Source: Brachionus manjavacas
Taxonomy: Eukaryota; Rotifera; Eurotatoria; Ploima; Brachionidae
Direction: 5' to 3'
NCBI GenBank assembly: GCA_019054805.1
Contig: JAHQIY010000004.1
Coordinates: 4,464,001-4,528,000, forward strand
Length of the DNA: 64,000 nucleotides
In this document: piece after piece, positions 11,868 to 23,755 of the stretch
Numbering within the stretch: position 1 is the stretch's first letter
Layout of the letters: the number at the start of each line of letters is the position of its first letter
Made by a program: the position numbers and the translations under genes
The notes under the pieces: generated by a model
What the model saw: the letters and a program-made list of their open reading frames with translations, nothing else
The model's database searches: none
Told to the model about the DNA's origin: nothing

Positions 11868-14800
11868 TCATTTTTTAACCTGATTTAAAAAATTTTCGGT
11901 TTGGTTTAAATCATTTTTCTCATTTTTTATTGAGTATTCTAAAAATTTAGGCTGATCTTTTTGATCTTTCGAAGCTATTCTCATTATAAAAAATAACAAC
12001 CACAATGGCACTGTTGTAATAGTGGCAACAGCTATTAGCGGAAGAAGTGCATAATCAGAATCAGGAGATTCAAAATTCAACATTATTATGAGAAATGCAA
12101 TACTAACATTCTGCAAACCAGTTTCAATTGAAATCGTATATATTTGCTAAAAACAAATAAACTTGTTTTGAAAAATTTAATAAACCTTGAGAAATTTACT
12201 TTGGTGGGACGCTTAGCAAGCCATGCTAACACGGCGCCGATGACAAATCCTGTCCAAGGAATTAGAGGACCCGTGATCCATTGTTGCCACGTAATTAATT
12301 TAAAAACGTAGAATTTTGAGACCAAATTTAAAAAAATAAAACTGAAGATCATGAATCCAATTATTTTTTTTGCATACTTCATTAAAATTTTTTTCATCTT
12401 CGGAAATTTTCGAGCCAATATCAAACCCAATAAACATGGAATAATTGTCAAAAGAAGATTCAAAATCAGCTTAAAAAATGGAATTTTGATTTCGGCTTTG
12501 ATATAGATTCTTTTGCCGAGCGTGTAAAACCACAATGGCATCATAACTTTACCAAAAATAAAATTTAAAACCTGGAATTTTTGGGACTTGTCAATTTTCC
12601 ATGGACAAACAATGAGATATAACTATTATAAAAAATTTTCAAGAAATACTTCATTTACAGTCTTCTCCTTTTTGTAATTTTGGTTATTTTTATCAATATA
12701 TTAAAAATTAAACAGGGTCCGATTAGAGAACTACTAATTAATTAAAATCCTAAATTAAATTATCAAAAAGTATAAAAAAGAACCATGGATAGACAATGAG
12801 ATCAAACTTTTAAAAAATCATTTTCCTTTCTTTACTTTTTGTACTTTTTCAGAATATTATTTTATTTGGCCCTGTTCCTTTTTGTACTTTCTGTACTTTT
12901 TGTACTTTTTCAGAATATTATTTTATTTGGCCCTGTTTCTGTGATTAATGATAATTTTAATAATTTTATTAAAACTTAAACGGGGTCCGGGGTGGAGCCC
13001 TGGTTTAGGGATTCGGGTTTGCTGAAGGTAAGAAAAATATTAGTTAAATATTAATAAAAGGTTTTTTTATTACCATTAAGAACCAAAAGTACAAAAAGTA
13101 CAGAAAGTACAAAAAGGAACAGGGCCAAATAAATAAAATAATATTCTGAAAAAGTACAAAAAGTAAAGAAAGTACAAAAAGGAACAGGGCCAAATAAAAT
13201 AATATTTTGAAAAAGTACAAAAAGTAAAGAAAGTACAAAAAGGAACAGGGCCAAATAAAATAATATTCTGAAAAAGTACAAAAAGTACAGAAAGTACAAA
13301 AAGGAACAGGGCCAAATAAAATAATATTCTGAAAAAGTACAAAAAGTAAAGAAAGTAAAAAAAGGAACAGGGCCAAATAAAATAATATTCTGAAAAAGTA
13401 CAAAAAGGAACAGGGCCAAATAAAATAATATTCTGAAAAAGTACAAAAAGTAAAGAAAGTACAAAAAGGAACAGGGCCAAATAAAATAATATTCTGAAAA
13501 AGTACAGAAAGGATTTTTATTTTTAAATATTTTCATTGTCTATACCTCAAAAGAACTGGACAATAATTAAAATTACCATTAAGTACAAAAAATACAAAAA
13601 GGATTTATCTCAATGAAAAGTGACCACAATTTATCATATTAAAGATTTAATAATATTTGGTTACAAAGATGCGTAACCATTATTGGTCATCTATTTAAAA
13701 AATTTAAATTATCTAATAAGATTAAAAACAAAGAAATGATAGTCTGAAAAAATCTGAACAATGCCTAATGAAAATTTTTATTTTTTACCTTGCCTGGATG
13801 ATTTTCTGTTAAATTTATTAATTCAAAATGGAGCTTGGAATTGGAGCTTTTTAAACTCTGGAGCTTTTTAAAAATTGATTCGTAAAATTTTAAATAATCT
13901 TTAATTCAATTAATTGGAAAAAAAGTTAAGGAGGATAATAAGTTGTTTTTTTCTGGTATCATATCCTTGCTTCAAAAATAAGTACAAAAAAATGGACAAA
14001 TTGACAAGACCGAATTTGTTAACGTACCTATACTGGACATTGTCGAGACGAAAGTCAAGATAGCCGATAAATCAATGTCTCCATTAAATATAATCGTCCA
14101 ATTATTTGAACTAACTCCACCGGGAGAACAACCTGAAATAATTTTTTTACACCAAATACTCTTACAAAATTAGAGAATTAATTTACCGTAAATAAAGAGC
14201 GCTAATGCTTCTATCGGCTTCAGGTTAAATATGTTTATAAATGCATAAGTTAACTTTACAATATATTTAATAATTAAAATTTTTTTTTTTAATTCTTAAT
14301 TTACCAAAGGCATGAACAAATATTGAGCTACTAAGCCGATCAATACTGGAACCGGTATTTTAATGATTTGAATAAGTGATTCCAAGTCCAGCAAGATTCC
14401 CATTATAACAGATACCAAAACTGACACAAAACTAATGTAGAGTATTTGAAAAATATCTATAAAACGTTTTGGGCCTTTGACTACAATACTATGGACCTTT
14501 TTGGCTACAATGGAGCTGTTGTCGATCAGGTATTCAAACTCGAGTAAGGCTCTACCAACAAGCTTGGGTTTTATGTCCAACAGGTACAATTTTTTGTTAG
14601 AAGAAACAAATTTCATAAATTTTGAACAATGTTTTGGCTTAGTATCGTTTATTGAACATTTTTTAATTGATTTGTACTCAAAAATTTTCGATTTGTCCGA
14701 CTTCATGTTGGAAAAAGTGATTAGGTAATTCGATGTTATTTTTACATAGCAGTGTTTTTGGTACATTTTGCACTCGGTTTTGTTTTCGATTCGGAGGGAA

Positions 14801-14886
14801 TCAGAAACCAAGCCTAAATTTGGTACAGAGGCTAAACTATTACCCAAACAAACCACAAATGCAATCAGAACAACTGACCGGATCAT
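11868..14886 (-). CDS. SLC10-family transporter B (bile acid:sodium symporter family)
   Basis: Five exons on the minus strand (14886-14305, 14253-14187, 14132-14028, 12546-12200, 12146-11868) join in frame into 459 residues. A signal peptide (about residues 1-20, ending near SLAS) precedes a cysteine-containing ectodomain and the SLC10 membrane core. GCSPGG lies at 217-222 with SSNNWT after it, and ETGLQN at 375-380, so both sodium-site regions are intact. The C-terminal tail is charged and cytosolic-looking. Introns are 51, 54, 1481 and 53 bp; the large one carries a minisatellite element (12783-13548) and an older fragment (12596-12730). Only two intron positions match transporter A: after the MPL motif (phase 0) and before MMP (phase 1). 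Alignable sequence throughout marks the two genes as tandem duplicates. The substrate is unknown. Confidence 0.88.
12596..12730 (+). mobile_element. Element M, diverged left-end copy
   Basis: TTCCATGGACAAACAATGAG followed by a diverged TCCTTTTTGTA segment and AAACAGGGTCCG. These follow in the same order as the left end and core start of the intact copy immediately downstream at 12783. An older, truncated copy inside the same intron. Confidence 0.6.
12783..13548 (+). mobile_element. Element M, full copy with minisatellite array, in an SLC10 intron
   Basis: The left end CCATGGATAGACAATGAG and right end CATTGTCTATACCTC share the inverted core TAGACAATGA. Inside lie inverted TTTTTGTACTTT-type segments on the left and a GC-rich core at about 12977-13025 (GGGGTCCGGGGTGGAGCCC). 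A minisatellite array follows at 13081-13512. No transposase frame is present, so it is non-autonomous, and the superfamily is unclear. It lies wholly within intron 3 of transporter B. Confidence 0.8.
13081..13512 (+). repeat. 61-bp minisatellite array
   Basis: The GGAACAGGGCC mark recurs at 13116, 13181, 13242, 13303, 13364, 13407 and 13468: spacing mostly 61 bp, with one 65-bp and one 43-bp unit. Because 61 is not a multiple of three, open frames appear in all three minus-strand frames here. They are artefacts of the repeat, not genes. Confidence 0.92.
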
Positions 14887-16411
14887 TATTTCATGATTTA
14901 CAAGCCAATTTTTTTCTCCAATAAAATTTTGAATTTTATCAAATTGTTATTCTCAATCTATAGCTTAAAGCATTTTAAAATTAAATATTTTAAAAATTAT
15001 GCTCAAGATAAACTAAATGAAAAAATCGAAACAAAAAACTAAATATGCATTATTTTTATCTGTCAAAATATAAAATGCTCATCATAAGTAGATAAGGATG
15101 AGTTAATTAAAAAAAATTTGATTTATAGCATCCTAAATAATTTGTAGAAATTTTTCATAAAAATCAAAAAAATTAATTTAATTTTTACTTATAGAGTTTT
15201 TTTTATTGTCAGGCATAAGCTCCTTTAGATTATGAAACAAACCAAATAATAAAAAACTCAATCCTGACCACTTTCTCAACTCAAAAAAATAATTTAAAGA
15301 AGAAGCGCCAGCTCAGTTAAAGCCTTGGAAAAGGAAATTTCAAATTTTACTTTTTAAAAGAAAAGGCTGAAAAATTTCAGATTACTTGCATTCTTTTTAT
15401 TTTATTTTTATTGCTATTATTTAATTCGAATAAAAAACTGCAAAATGTGACGTAAGATTAATTTAAAAAAAAAAATAAAAAAATGTCCATAATTTACTAT
15501 TAAATAGAATTTAAATAAGCATTTAATGGATAAGACTGCTAAATATTATTATTATTTATTAAATCAAGTCTCATAGGAAAAATAATATAAATATTTTAAA
15601 TAGAAAATCTTAAAATTTCGACTCAAAAGAGGTGTTTAAAAAATAAAATGAAGCCTATAAATAATGTATAAAATTTCACTTTCAATGAGTCATTCATGAT
15701 TTTAGACACATTAGTTTTGAAGAATTATTTTAGACAAGGAAAAAAATAACCTGATATTGACCTGAAAGATTCGTAAAACTAACTTGACTATTTAGATCCC
15801 AATTTATTTCGTTGAAGACAAAACATTGAAGAAAATATTGATAAAGACTCAAATTTTGTAAATCTCAGAAATTCAACGATAAATACCACTTTTTTTTAAA
15901 TTTTCTTCCTCATTAGACCAATTCATGTTGGAAAATGGTTTGTTTTGTTTTTTCCCAAATTTTTTTTATCGAAAAAGAGTGAATAAAAAGAATTTGATTT
16001 TAATTCGGAATGATTTTCGATTAGAGAATACAACATTATTTATTATTATCATTTATTAGATTATAAGCCTCATAGGCAAAAAATTAATTAATTAACTTAA
16101 ATTTCTTTTTATTTTTTCTTTCTAATTAAACCAATTGAAAAAAACGTTCATTTCATTGCAAAGCCAGTTATAAACATAAATTATTTTCACCAAAGAGAGA
16201 TAAATAATTTTTTGAGGCGTGCCATTTTCATGCACTTTATCAGTATATTTTATAAATTATTTAAAACAAATTTCTAAAATAAATAGCTGCTTGATTTTTT
16301 TTATATTTCTTTGTAAATATTGACAATTCAATTTTTGAATACAAATCGAAATTGCTTAAAAAAAAATTTAAAAGCTAAAATAAGACAAGAATACAAAATA
16401 ATAATATTTAT

Positions 16412-16437
16412 ATTAATAATAATAATAATAATAATAT
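16412..16437. repeat. AAT microsatellite next to repeat R3
   Basis: Eight or so AAT units directly abut the dispersed repeat at 16437-16500. A similar TTA-rich tail follows the copy at 53927-54000, as expected for the 3' tail of a short retroposon. Confidence 0.8.
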
Positions 16438-16500
16438 ATATAAGCTACAGCAAGACTAGCTTGCGGAGATGACCTACTAGGAGGTCACCTATGGTAGCTC
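16437..16500 (-). repeat. Dispersed repeat R3, copy 1
   Basis: It contains CCTACTAGGAGGTCACCTAT and the word AGCTTGC. A related copy in inverse orientation is at 53927-54000. Both are GC-richer than the flanks and end in trinucleotide tails, which suggests a SINE-like retroposon. Confidence 0.6.
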
Positions 16501-18432
16501 CTTGCACATAACACATAGAAAGTACTGAAAAAAAAAAATATCCTGTTTAAAATTTTTAGGTCAAAGTAAGAGTTAAGATTCTCGATAGAAAAAGCTGTAA
16601 GAGAAAAATTTTATAAATAATGTAAAATTAAAGAAAATTTTTAAAGACTTATTTAGTTTATTAAAGCAAATTAAAATTCCATGTGTTCCAGTATGTGGCA
16701 GTTAGAAATTAGATTTTATTAATAATATATTTAATTTATTCACTCTTTAACCCCTTAAATAGCTGTTATGTTTTAAATTCATTTTGTGGATGAAAAATAT
16801 AATCGTAATTATTTGAGTACTTAATATTTGATGATTTTGCTTGGATGAATTTTAGAAAAAAAACGCTCGAATAAATTAAAAAACCGATAAAAATGATTGC
16901 CTTCAAAGAAAATAATATTCATAATTTTGATTTTAATTTCCGAAAAAATTTTCTTATCATTAACTTTTTTAAAGAGGTAAATGTAAAAAATTAAAATTTT
17001 CAAAAATCAAAAATTATTTTGTTTATTGGACTCTTAATTTCAAAAAATTAATAAACAAGATTTAATATTTATATCTTTAATAAAAAATTTTATTTTTACC
17101 TATTTTTTAAAAGAGACAATAATGGAAATTTCACAAAAATCAATTAAGTTCGTGACTAGGAGATTTAATTGCGAATAGTATCACGAAAAAGCTGTATTTA
17201 TTTCAATAAAGTTAAAACAGAAACAATTTGCATCATTGAATGAATCAAATTAATAATTAATAAATGAAAATTATTTAGACATAAATAATTTTTGAGATAT
17301 GGATGGAAGTTTGAATTTTGCTATCCTTAAACTGATTAGATTTGATTTTTTTCCAATTTCCTAGTAATTTTTAATTAACTAGTCTGAAACCTAAGAGGAA
17401 AACTCGTGCTGGCTAATTTAATAAATCTATTTCAATTTCGCAGAAAACATTTATTGATAAATTTATCAAATTTTGAAACTTTTACAAGTCAGATTGCTAA
17501 GCTTTATTAAAAATTGGTCTTTTATTTAATTTTTGAACAGTGAATATATGAGATGGAAAAATTACCAAAAACTGTTAAAATTACGTGATTTCCACATTTT
17601 AATTGCATATCAATTTACATCAAAAAGAATTTTTGATTGAAAAATTTTTTTTAATAATTTTGGCTTGCAAATAATAAGGCGAAATAAATTAAAAACAAGT
17701 TGTAAATTTAATAATCTATTTATCTTGATTTTTTCATAATTTACTAGCTTGAAAATGACTAATCGATTTTTTTAAAGAAAAATTAGAATTACCCTTCGAA
17801 TTATTTATTGGGTTTTATATTTTATGTTTTATTTTTTTTGAAAAATTTTAATGAATTTGAAGTTCTTTTCAAATGATCTCTAGAATTATTTTTCTAATAC
17901 TCAAATTTAATCCAAAATAGAACTCTAAAAAAAGAAACAAGTCATCAGTTAAAATTTTTATACAGATTTTTAAAAAATTTTAAATATCAAAATATGAAAC
18001 TCATTCTTAGAATTAAAATTTATTTTTTTTAACCCTGAGCTATTTTTCTAAATCTAAACCAAGTGAATATGCCAACGGTTTTAAGAATTTAAACTAAATT
18101 GTTTATTAATTATTTTGTAATTTATCTTCTCAAGACGGCTGCTGCAAGGTTAAACCGCTTAATAAGTATGCATTTCTTTTAGGAATTAAGAAAAAAATCT
18201 CAATTATGAAATAGGAGTCAATTTTTAGATTAAAATTCTTTTAGATTAAATATTTTAATAATAGAATTCAAGAAGATTTTACACTATCATCTTACAGAAC
18301 ATAGAATTATGAGTTATAATTTAATCAGACTGCAAAAAATCAATTTTAATTTTACATTATTTGAATTAAATAGTTTGATAAAATTTTCAATCTCGATTTC
18401 CAATTTTTTATTTATAAAAAAAAATCCGATTT

Positions 18433-18840
18433 TTAGACAAAATTGGTGGCTAATGCGATTAGTTTGGTACAATTAGGATGACTTCTTAGGGAGGCGGGAA
18501 TCGGGACAGTCACCCTTGATCCAAGTGGAGTATTTTGATCGTCAACCAAAACGCAATTATTTGTGTCAAAGTTTGGAATTCCACCTTTTCTGTTATAATT
18601 CTTGCAGCCTACTATAATAGCCTTTTGTTTCTGACCCTTAACTGCGAGCAAAACTGTATCTCCGATTGTACCGATTCTTTTTTTATTATAAACATGAATT
18701 ATCTTTGGAGCTCTTTTGTACGCCATTCCATCTCTAGCCAATTTACTGTCATCGACTATTTTCATTCTACTCATGAATTGAACATGATTCAGTTTGGAAG
18801 ACACGCTTTTTAAATTTTTAAAATTAAAAATAAATTTCAT
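18433..18840 (-). CDS. MRPL14: Mitochondrial ribosomal protein uL14m
   Basis: A single exon of 135 residues, close to the roughly 145 of animal MRPL14. It is a component of the mitochondrial large ribosomal subunit at the intersubunit face. The first about 35 residues are basic and hydroxylated with no acidic run, as in a mitochondrial presequence. Characteristic uL14 stretches follow: RAPKIIHVYNKKRIGTIGD, LLAVKGQKQKAIIVG, then DTNNCVLVDDQNTPLGSRV and PIPASLR, ending in IALATNFV. The ATG at 18840 keeps the presequence in frame. AATAAA on the minus strand lies about 20 bases past the stop. No frameshift or missing core motif. Single-copy housekeeping gene, unrelated to its neighbours. Confidence 0.95.
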   Translation of the reverse strand: MKFIFNFKNLKSVSSKLNHVQFMSRMKIVDDSKLARDGMAYKRAPKIIHVYNKKRIGTIGDTVLLAVKGQKQKAIIVGCKNYNRKGGIPNFDTNNCVLVDDQNTPLGSRVTVPIPASLRSHPNCTKLIALATNFV

Positions 18841-19606
18841 TCAAATTTATAGTCGTTATCAGCACCTAAAATTCCTAGTCCAGAGAGACATGGTATTTTT
18901 AATACCACCGGCCAGATTGTTGAAGTTCATTTCTTTAAAGCAATCTTATTTAAACACTGATTTGAATTCAAGCTTTATGCAAATTACTTTGAGTAAAAAA
19001 AAATACTTTTTGATTTTGAAAATCTAACTTGACTTTTATATTGTTTAGTCTAGTATACCTAATTTAAATTTGTATTTTTGTTCATTTTTTACTTGATGCC
19101 ATTGACAGTTAATTAGAAATTAGTTAAAATGAATTTCAGAACAGTCCTACGATATTTAAAGTGCATCATGATTTAAATGTTCTTCGATTTAAATAGATAA
19201 AAGCAATTTAAGATTAGAAAAAATTTAAATTTTACTAATATTCGCAATTTAATTTAGACGCTCTTATTTTAGCAAGAAAATTTAAAAATTTTCTGCAGAA
19301 AAAGAACAAAAAAAAAATTATGTATTGATAAACTGATTAATGCTTGTAAGCTTTTGGTCAAAATCAATAAGAGTATACATGATATGACATAAGTGAGCGA
19401 AAAAGAAAGGAAAGTAAGAAATGTGCTAGAGGAAGGAATAAATAGCATTGGAAAAGTTAATGAGTTGTTTAGCTCAGTGTCCTAGTAAGAAATAATATAC
19501 GTTTTAATTCACAATTTTTAATTAGTATCATTATTAAGAATTAAACTTTTATAATTTTAAAATTATTTATATATTACTTAATTTTATATTATATTTTTTT
19601 ATATTG

Positions 19607-19655
19607 AACATCACCGATTGGCGTTTATTGAATAAATAATAATAATAATATATTA
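19607..19655 (+). repeat. Dispersed repeat R1 with AAT tail
   Basis: CATCACCGATTGGCGTTTAT followed by TTGAATAAATAATAATAATA. Related words occur at 55831-55875 and 6481-6520, each ending in an AAAT- or AAT-type tail, as expected of 3' ends of a retroposon family. Confidence 0.5.
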
Positions 19656-21159
19656 CTAGAAAAAGCTGAGCGACTTTAATTTTCAAAAATCTTATTTTAT
19701 CATTTATATTTAAATACGGTAAACTGATTAAGTCAATTTCAAATTGATATTTTTAGATTTAAAAGCTTCATTATTCATGGTGCGTTAAGCTTTCAAAATA
19801 AAATCGATTTTTTATTTTCAAAAGCTCAATACACAAAAAATATAATGAGACAAAAAATATATTAAAAAAGCATCAATTTTAGCAACAAATATTTCTTCTA
19901 AAATTCTATGATGAAAAATTTGAAACTGATAATTATGAAAAATATTGTTAATTGGAAAATTGATTCTTGTTTTGGTTAATTTTTATAATTTAAATTTTTC
20001 ATGGATTAGAAATCTGTGAAAAATTAGCTTTAGTTTTGATTTGATGCATTCTTTAATTGCACTGCACTTTTTTTAATGTTTTTTCAAAAATTTCGTAAAA
20101 TTTGAGAAACTAAAAAAAATTATCAAAACAATTCACAAAAGAGATAAAAATCGATTTGATCGATGACAGAGCAAACAAGCTTTTCTCTCCACCAAGCAAA
20201 ACCATAAACAAATCACGAGATCCAAGACTTCCTGCTTCAAAGCCCGTACAGAAACAATAGAAAGTAAAAAACCCTCTTTGATTCAACATTAAACACGCTG
20301 AACTTTCGGCAGAATTTTAATTTAACAATGTAAATAAAATAAAAATATTTATTAAGTCACAGAACAAAATTGTGGACAACTCGTTGGAACTGGAATTATG
20401 GAAATGTATTCCAAGCAAGTAAAGGATAAGGGGCAATATGACAAAAATCAAAATTTTAGATTTCTACGAGCTGAGTTTAAATAGTTCATTTAAAATATTT
20501 TTTATGTGCTTGTGATTATTTATTTACAATAAAAACTTTCCTTTGAAAAACAGCTAATTTCTCTGTTCATTCATTTTTTTCTATTTTTAGCTCATTCCAT
20601 AATTTTCCCTATAAACTTAAGTAATATGATCAGGTATAAAAAGCTAAATGTTTGTGCATGCTATGTGCAGTTTGTTTACCGAAACTGAGAAAGGATGGTG
20701 ACCAATTTTATTTTTCAAAAAGATGTAAAGAGACTTCTAAATAATACAAATGAAATACCAAGCTTTTTTTTGCGACATGTTTTAGTTCTTATTTCTTATG
20801 TCCATAATTTTTTCAACCTTATTTTTACTTTTCATAAAATTTTATTTGGTATAAAATTTTTTGTGTTTATTTTTTTTTCGTCTTTTAAAATTTTCTTTAT
20901 GTCTGTTTTATTGTTCTTTTTCTTCTGATTAGTTTAACCTCTAGTGTTGAGGTAAAACAAATCAATGAAGTATTTATTAAAAGATGCTTAAACTATTTAC
21001 AGAATTATATTTCAGAATTCTTTCGGAAGCTGAAATTGAACAGATCATCTTGTACAGTTTTTCTTTTTTTTTAACAAATTCACTGAAAAATTTGAAATTT
21101 ATCTTCAATCTAATTTAACATTTTGGTTAAAATTAGTTATAATTAAAAAAATTTTTCAT

Positions 21160-21211
21160 GTGGCTGAAAGGAAGGACTAAGTTTCCATTCCAACCGGCCA
21201 AGGCTTTGCTG
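21160..21211 (-). repeat. Dispersed repeat R0, copy 2
   Basis: On the minus strand it reads GCAAAGCCTTGGCCGG and is nearly identical over about 50 bases to 586-636. The flanks do not match beyond the core. Confidence 0.7.
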
Positions 21212-21355
21212 AATTATATTTTTAAATAAAATAAAAAATCTTGTACAGTTTACAGAACAAATATTTAAAATAAGTTTTTTCTCCCTTCAATTTTTCTTCA
21301 ATCCTAATTTTGCGAGCTATAAGGTTTGTTACTTCTTCATTAGATTTATAATATG

Positions 21356-21674
21356 ATGATAGACTTTTAAAAAATCATTTTCTTTTCTGTACTTTTTGTA
21401 CTTTTTCCAATTAATTTATTTGGCCCTGTTCCTTTTTGTACTTTTTGTGATTAATGGTAATTTTAATCATTTTATTAAAACTTAAACGGGGTCCGCGGCG
21501 GAGCCCTGGTTTAGGGATTCGGGTATGTTGGAGGTAAGAAAAATATTAGTTAAATTTAAAATTTATATTTAAAATATTGATTAATAAAAGATTTTTTTAT
21601 TACCATTAAGAACAAAAAGTACAAAAAGTACAGAAAGGATTTTTACTTTTAAATATTTTCATTGTCTATACCTC
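21356..21674 (+). mobile_element. Element M, short full copy
   Basis: It has the left segment TTTTAAAAAATCATTTTCTT, the GC-rich core GGGGTCCGCGGCGGAGCCCT (starting near 21487) and the right terminus CATTGTCTATACCTC. There is only about one minisatellite unit on each side. The left TAGACAATGA word is partly deleted. It shows the element without array expansion. Confidence 0.8.
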
Positions 21675-21829
21675 AATAATTTTATTCAAGTGGCGTGTCT
21701 TTGTCCTTTATAAGTTAGATACTAGAAAATATTAAAATTTGAAAAAAAAACTTTGTGTGAATAGCAGCGTCTCCTAAAGGCTTTTCAAAAATCTTCTTCA
21801 AAGAAAGTGGGTTCGCAATTAACCAAAAT

Positions 21830-22130
21830 TATACTTAAATGAATGCATCCAAAAGCGATTGGTACCTTTCATCAAATAGCACTATCCGGAAGGGGGTGCT
21901 TGTTTTGGTCAGACTTAGCGTCTTTTCATCACCCAAAAACCTGTCAAAAAATCGATTATTTAGCTAAGGATAAGAAGCCTTCTAATTTACCGGAAAGTAT
22001 ACCAATCAAGGACTTTTGGAGAATTTTGAAAGCAGAAGTGTTTAAGAAAAATTAGTGTGTTGAAAATATGGATCAATTTTCTAATAAAATTAAGAACTGC
22101 ATCAAAAAGATAGACTGAAGTTTTGATGGA
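21830..22130 (+). pseudogene. Mariner/Tc1-type transposase, C-terminal fragment
   Basis: A plus-strand frame at 21843-22055 contains FWSDLASFHHPKT and IPIKDFWRILKAEVF. These match the F-W-x-D-L-A-x-x-H and R-P-I-E-x-F-W blocks at the end of the DDE/D catalytic domain of mariner-like transposases. Upstream, in another frame, lies ECIQKRLVPFIK, the segment that normally precedes it, so there is a frameshift near 21885. After the stop the reading resumes as MDQFSNKIKNCIKKID. The N-terminal DNA-binding part and the first catalytic aspartate are absent. Dead relic. Confidence 0.75.
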
Positions 22131-23049
22131 ATGCGTTTTTCTCTCGAGTTGATAAAGTAAGAAGAAAAAGAGTAATTGAAAACAACAAAAATGTGGAAAA
22201 TAGTTTTTTGGCTTAGAATCGCTATTTTGAAAAAAAGAAAAAAAAAATGTCGAAATCTTATGTAGAAAATAACTGTATAGGAAAATTTTATAGAAAATAT
22301 TTTTTTAATTTTTGCATTTAATTTTTTTTTTAATTTATTTTATTTAAATTGACACCAGCGTGAGCCGTTTTAGCCAAAATCTAAAGAAATAAACAAAAAG
22401 TCTAATATAATAAAAGAATAAGATTAAAAGTTAAAGCTATTTAGTCCGAGTTGAAATATATACATAAAAATGTTTCATATTTATTTTTTAAATTTTTTCC
22501 TGATTTACAATTAATTAATACATAAGTCTATTTTATAAATTAATTTATATTAGTCCACAAACAATTTTAAAAAATTAACTCATTTGAATACAAATGAACA
22601 AAAGATCTTGGCTTATTAATGCTAGTTAACATTTTTTTTTTTTTTGACATCTTATTAATAATTATCAATAAAAATAAATTAAATTTTTTTTCTGTTTATA
22701 TAGCTAGAAAAAACTTCTAAGCCTCATAGACTCATTCATATTCGCTTATAAAAAAAGTAAAAAAATACAAAAAGAAAAAGTGTAAAAAAAATGTTGATTT
22801 ATAAAATATAAGAGATAAAAGCACTTTTTAAATCCGATGTTTAACAATCTGGATAAAATTTTAATTTTAAGTCTCAAGTTCCATATTTTATTTAAAAGAA
22901 TGAAATTGACTGAGTCAATTTAACCAAGCTTGTCGCAATTATCCATTGATCTAAGAGATTTTATCGTTTTTTCCACATCTTGAGAAACTTTTTATCAACT
23001 GCTTTTGATTGTTGAACTAGTGTTGCTTTGCTTCTCTTTAGCACTTTTT

Positions 23050-23350
23050 TTTCATGGATAAAAGTAATTTAAGATTAGAAAAAATTTAAATTTCATAAAT
23101 ATTCGTAAATTACAAACAAAAGAGTAGAGCGAGTAAAAGCTTTTTTTCAACTTTGGTATACTTTTTCTCAAAAAATTGTCAAAAAACGTTTTTTCGCCAA
23201 TTGGAAAGCCTGGGTAGACCATAGATTCATATTGTGGGATTTTATATGTTATCCACGATAATTTTTTGACCCCTATATGTCTGACCAAATGTCAATAAAT
23301 TCGACTTATCTGGATTTAACTTCATATTCTATGTAATAAAGTTTCAAAAA
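23050..23350 (-). pseudogene. Non-LTR retrotransposon reverse transcriptase 3' fragment
   Basis: The minus strand reads, with one frame change, KLNPDKSNLLTFG followed by YPGFPIGEKTFFDNFLRK, PKLKKSFYSLYSF. The order K-x-N-x-x-K-S/T, then L-G-F/V-P-I-G, then a lysine-rich helix and SLYSL is typical of the region after the catalytic core in CR1/jockey-like reverse transcriptases. A short part (23050-23105) is repeated at about 19195-19260. No catalytic motif remains. Confidence 0.5.
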
Positions 23351-23707
23351 ATTTTTTGTCTTATATTTTCCATATTAATTGATTATTTTTTTCTATACAA
23401 TAAAACTGAGTGATCAATACTCAAATTATTGTGATCACAATATAATCACTTATTTTGTAAATTTGGTGATCAGTCTAAACAGCATCATTAGGATGAACAC
23501 ATTTTGGTCGGGCTGGTAGACCAGTTCTAATTTTCAAATCGGTTTTAAAAGCGTATTTAAAATAAATGAAGATTTTAATTGAAAAATAAACTTTGTGCTG
23601 TTAACAAAAAAAATTTCCTTGCATGAAAAACATTTTTTTTTAGAAAGATATTAGACTTGAAAATCCAGGAGCTTTGATGAAATCTTTTCCTTTAAGAGGT
23701 TAAATCT

Positions 23708-23755
23708 TAGTATTATTACTACTATTATTTATTGATTTAAGCCTCATAGGAAAAT
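23708..23755 (-). repeat. Dispersed repeat R2
   Basis: On the plus strand ATTATTTATTGATTTAAGCC followed by TCATAGGAAAA. Similar copies are at 15543-15582 and 16035-16085. Read on the minus strand each ends in an ATA/TAA-rich tail, again retroposon-like. Confidence 0.55.

Larger units (their letters stand above)
14887..18400. other. Gene-poor stretch upstream of transporter B
   Basis: No exon supported. It holds two copies of dispersed repeat R2 (15543-15582 and 16035-16085), an AAT microsatellite (about 16412-16437) and a copy of repeat R3 (16437-16500). The promoter of transporter B should lie next to 14886. The rest is plain A/T-rich sequence. Confidence 0.5.
18841..21355. other. Gene-poor stretch upstream of MRPL14
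   Basis: No exon supported. It contains a fragment (about 19195-19260) repeated at 23050-23105 within a retrotransposon relic, a copy of repeat R1 with an AAT tail (19607-19655), and repeat R0 copy 2 (21160-21211). A 77-codon hydrophobic frame starting with ATG at 20695 looks like T-rich chance sequence. Confidence 0.5.

Noticed and set aside
13044..13536. Three long overlapping minus-strand frames (119, 161 and 134 codons)
   Set aside because: They are translations of the 61-bp minisatellite in all three frames; the products are Phe/Leu/Tyr repeats with no domain.
14477..14924. Plus-strand frames opposite exon 1 of transporter B
   Set aside because: Shadows of the minus-strand coding exon, which has a signal peptide and spliced continuation.
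18535..19027. Plus-strand frames opposite and next to MRPL14
   Set aside because: Shadow and flanking chance frames; MRPL14 is clear on the minus strand.
20695..20928. 77-codon plus-strand frame with a good ATG context
   Set aside because: T-rich sequence giving a Phe-rich product; no motif, splice or homologue recognised.
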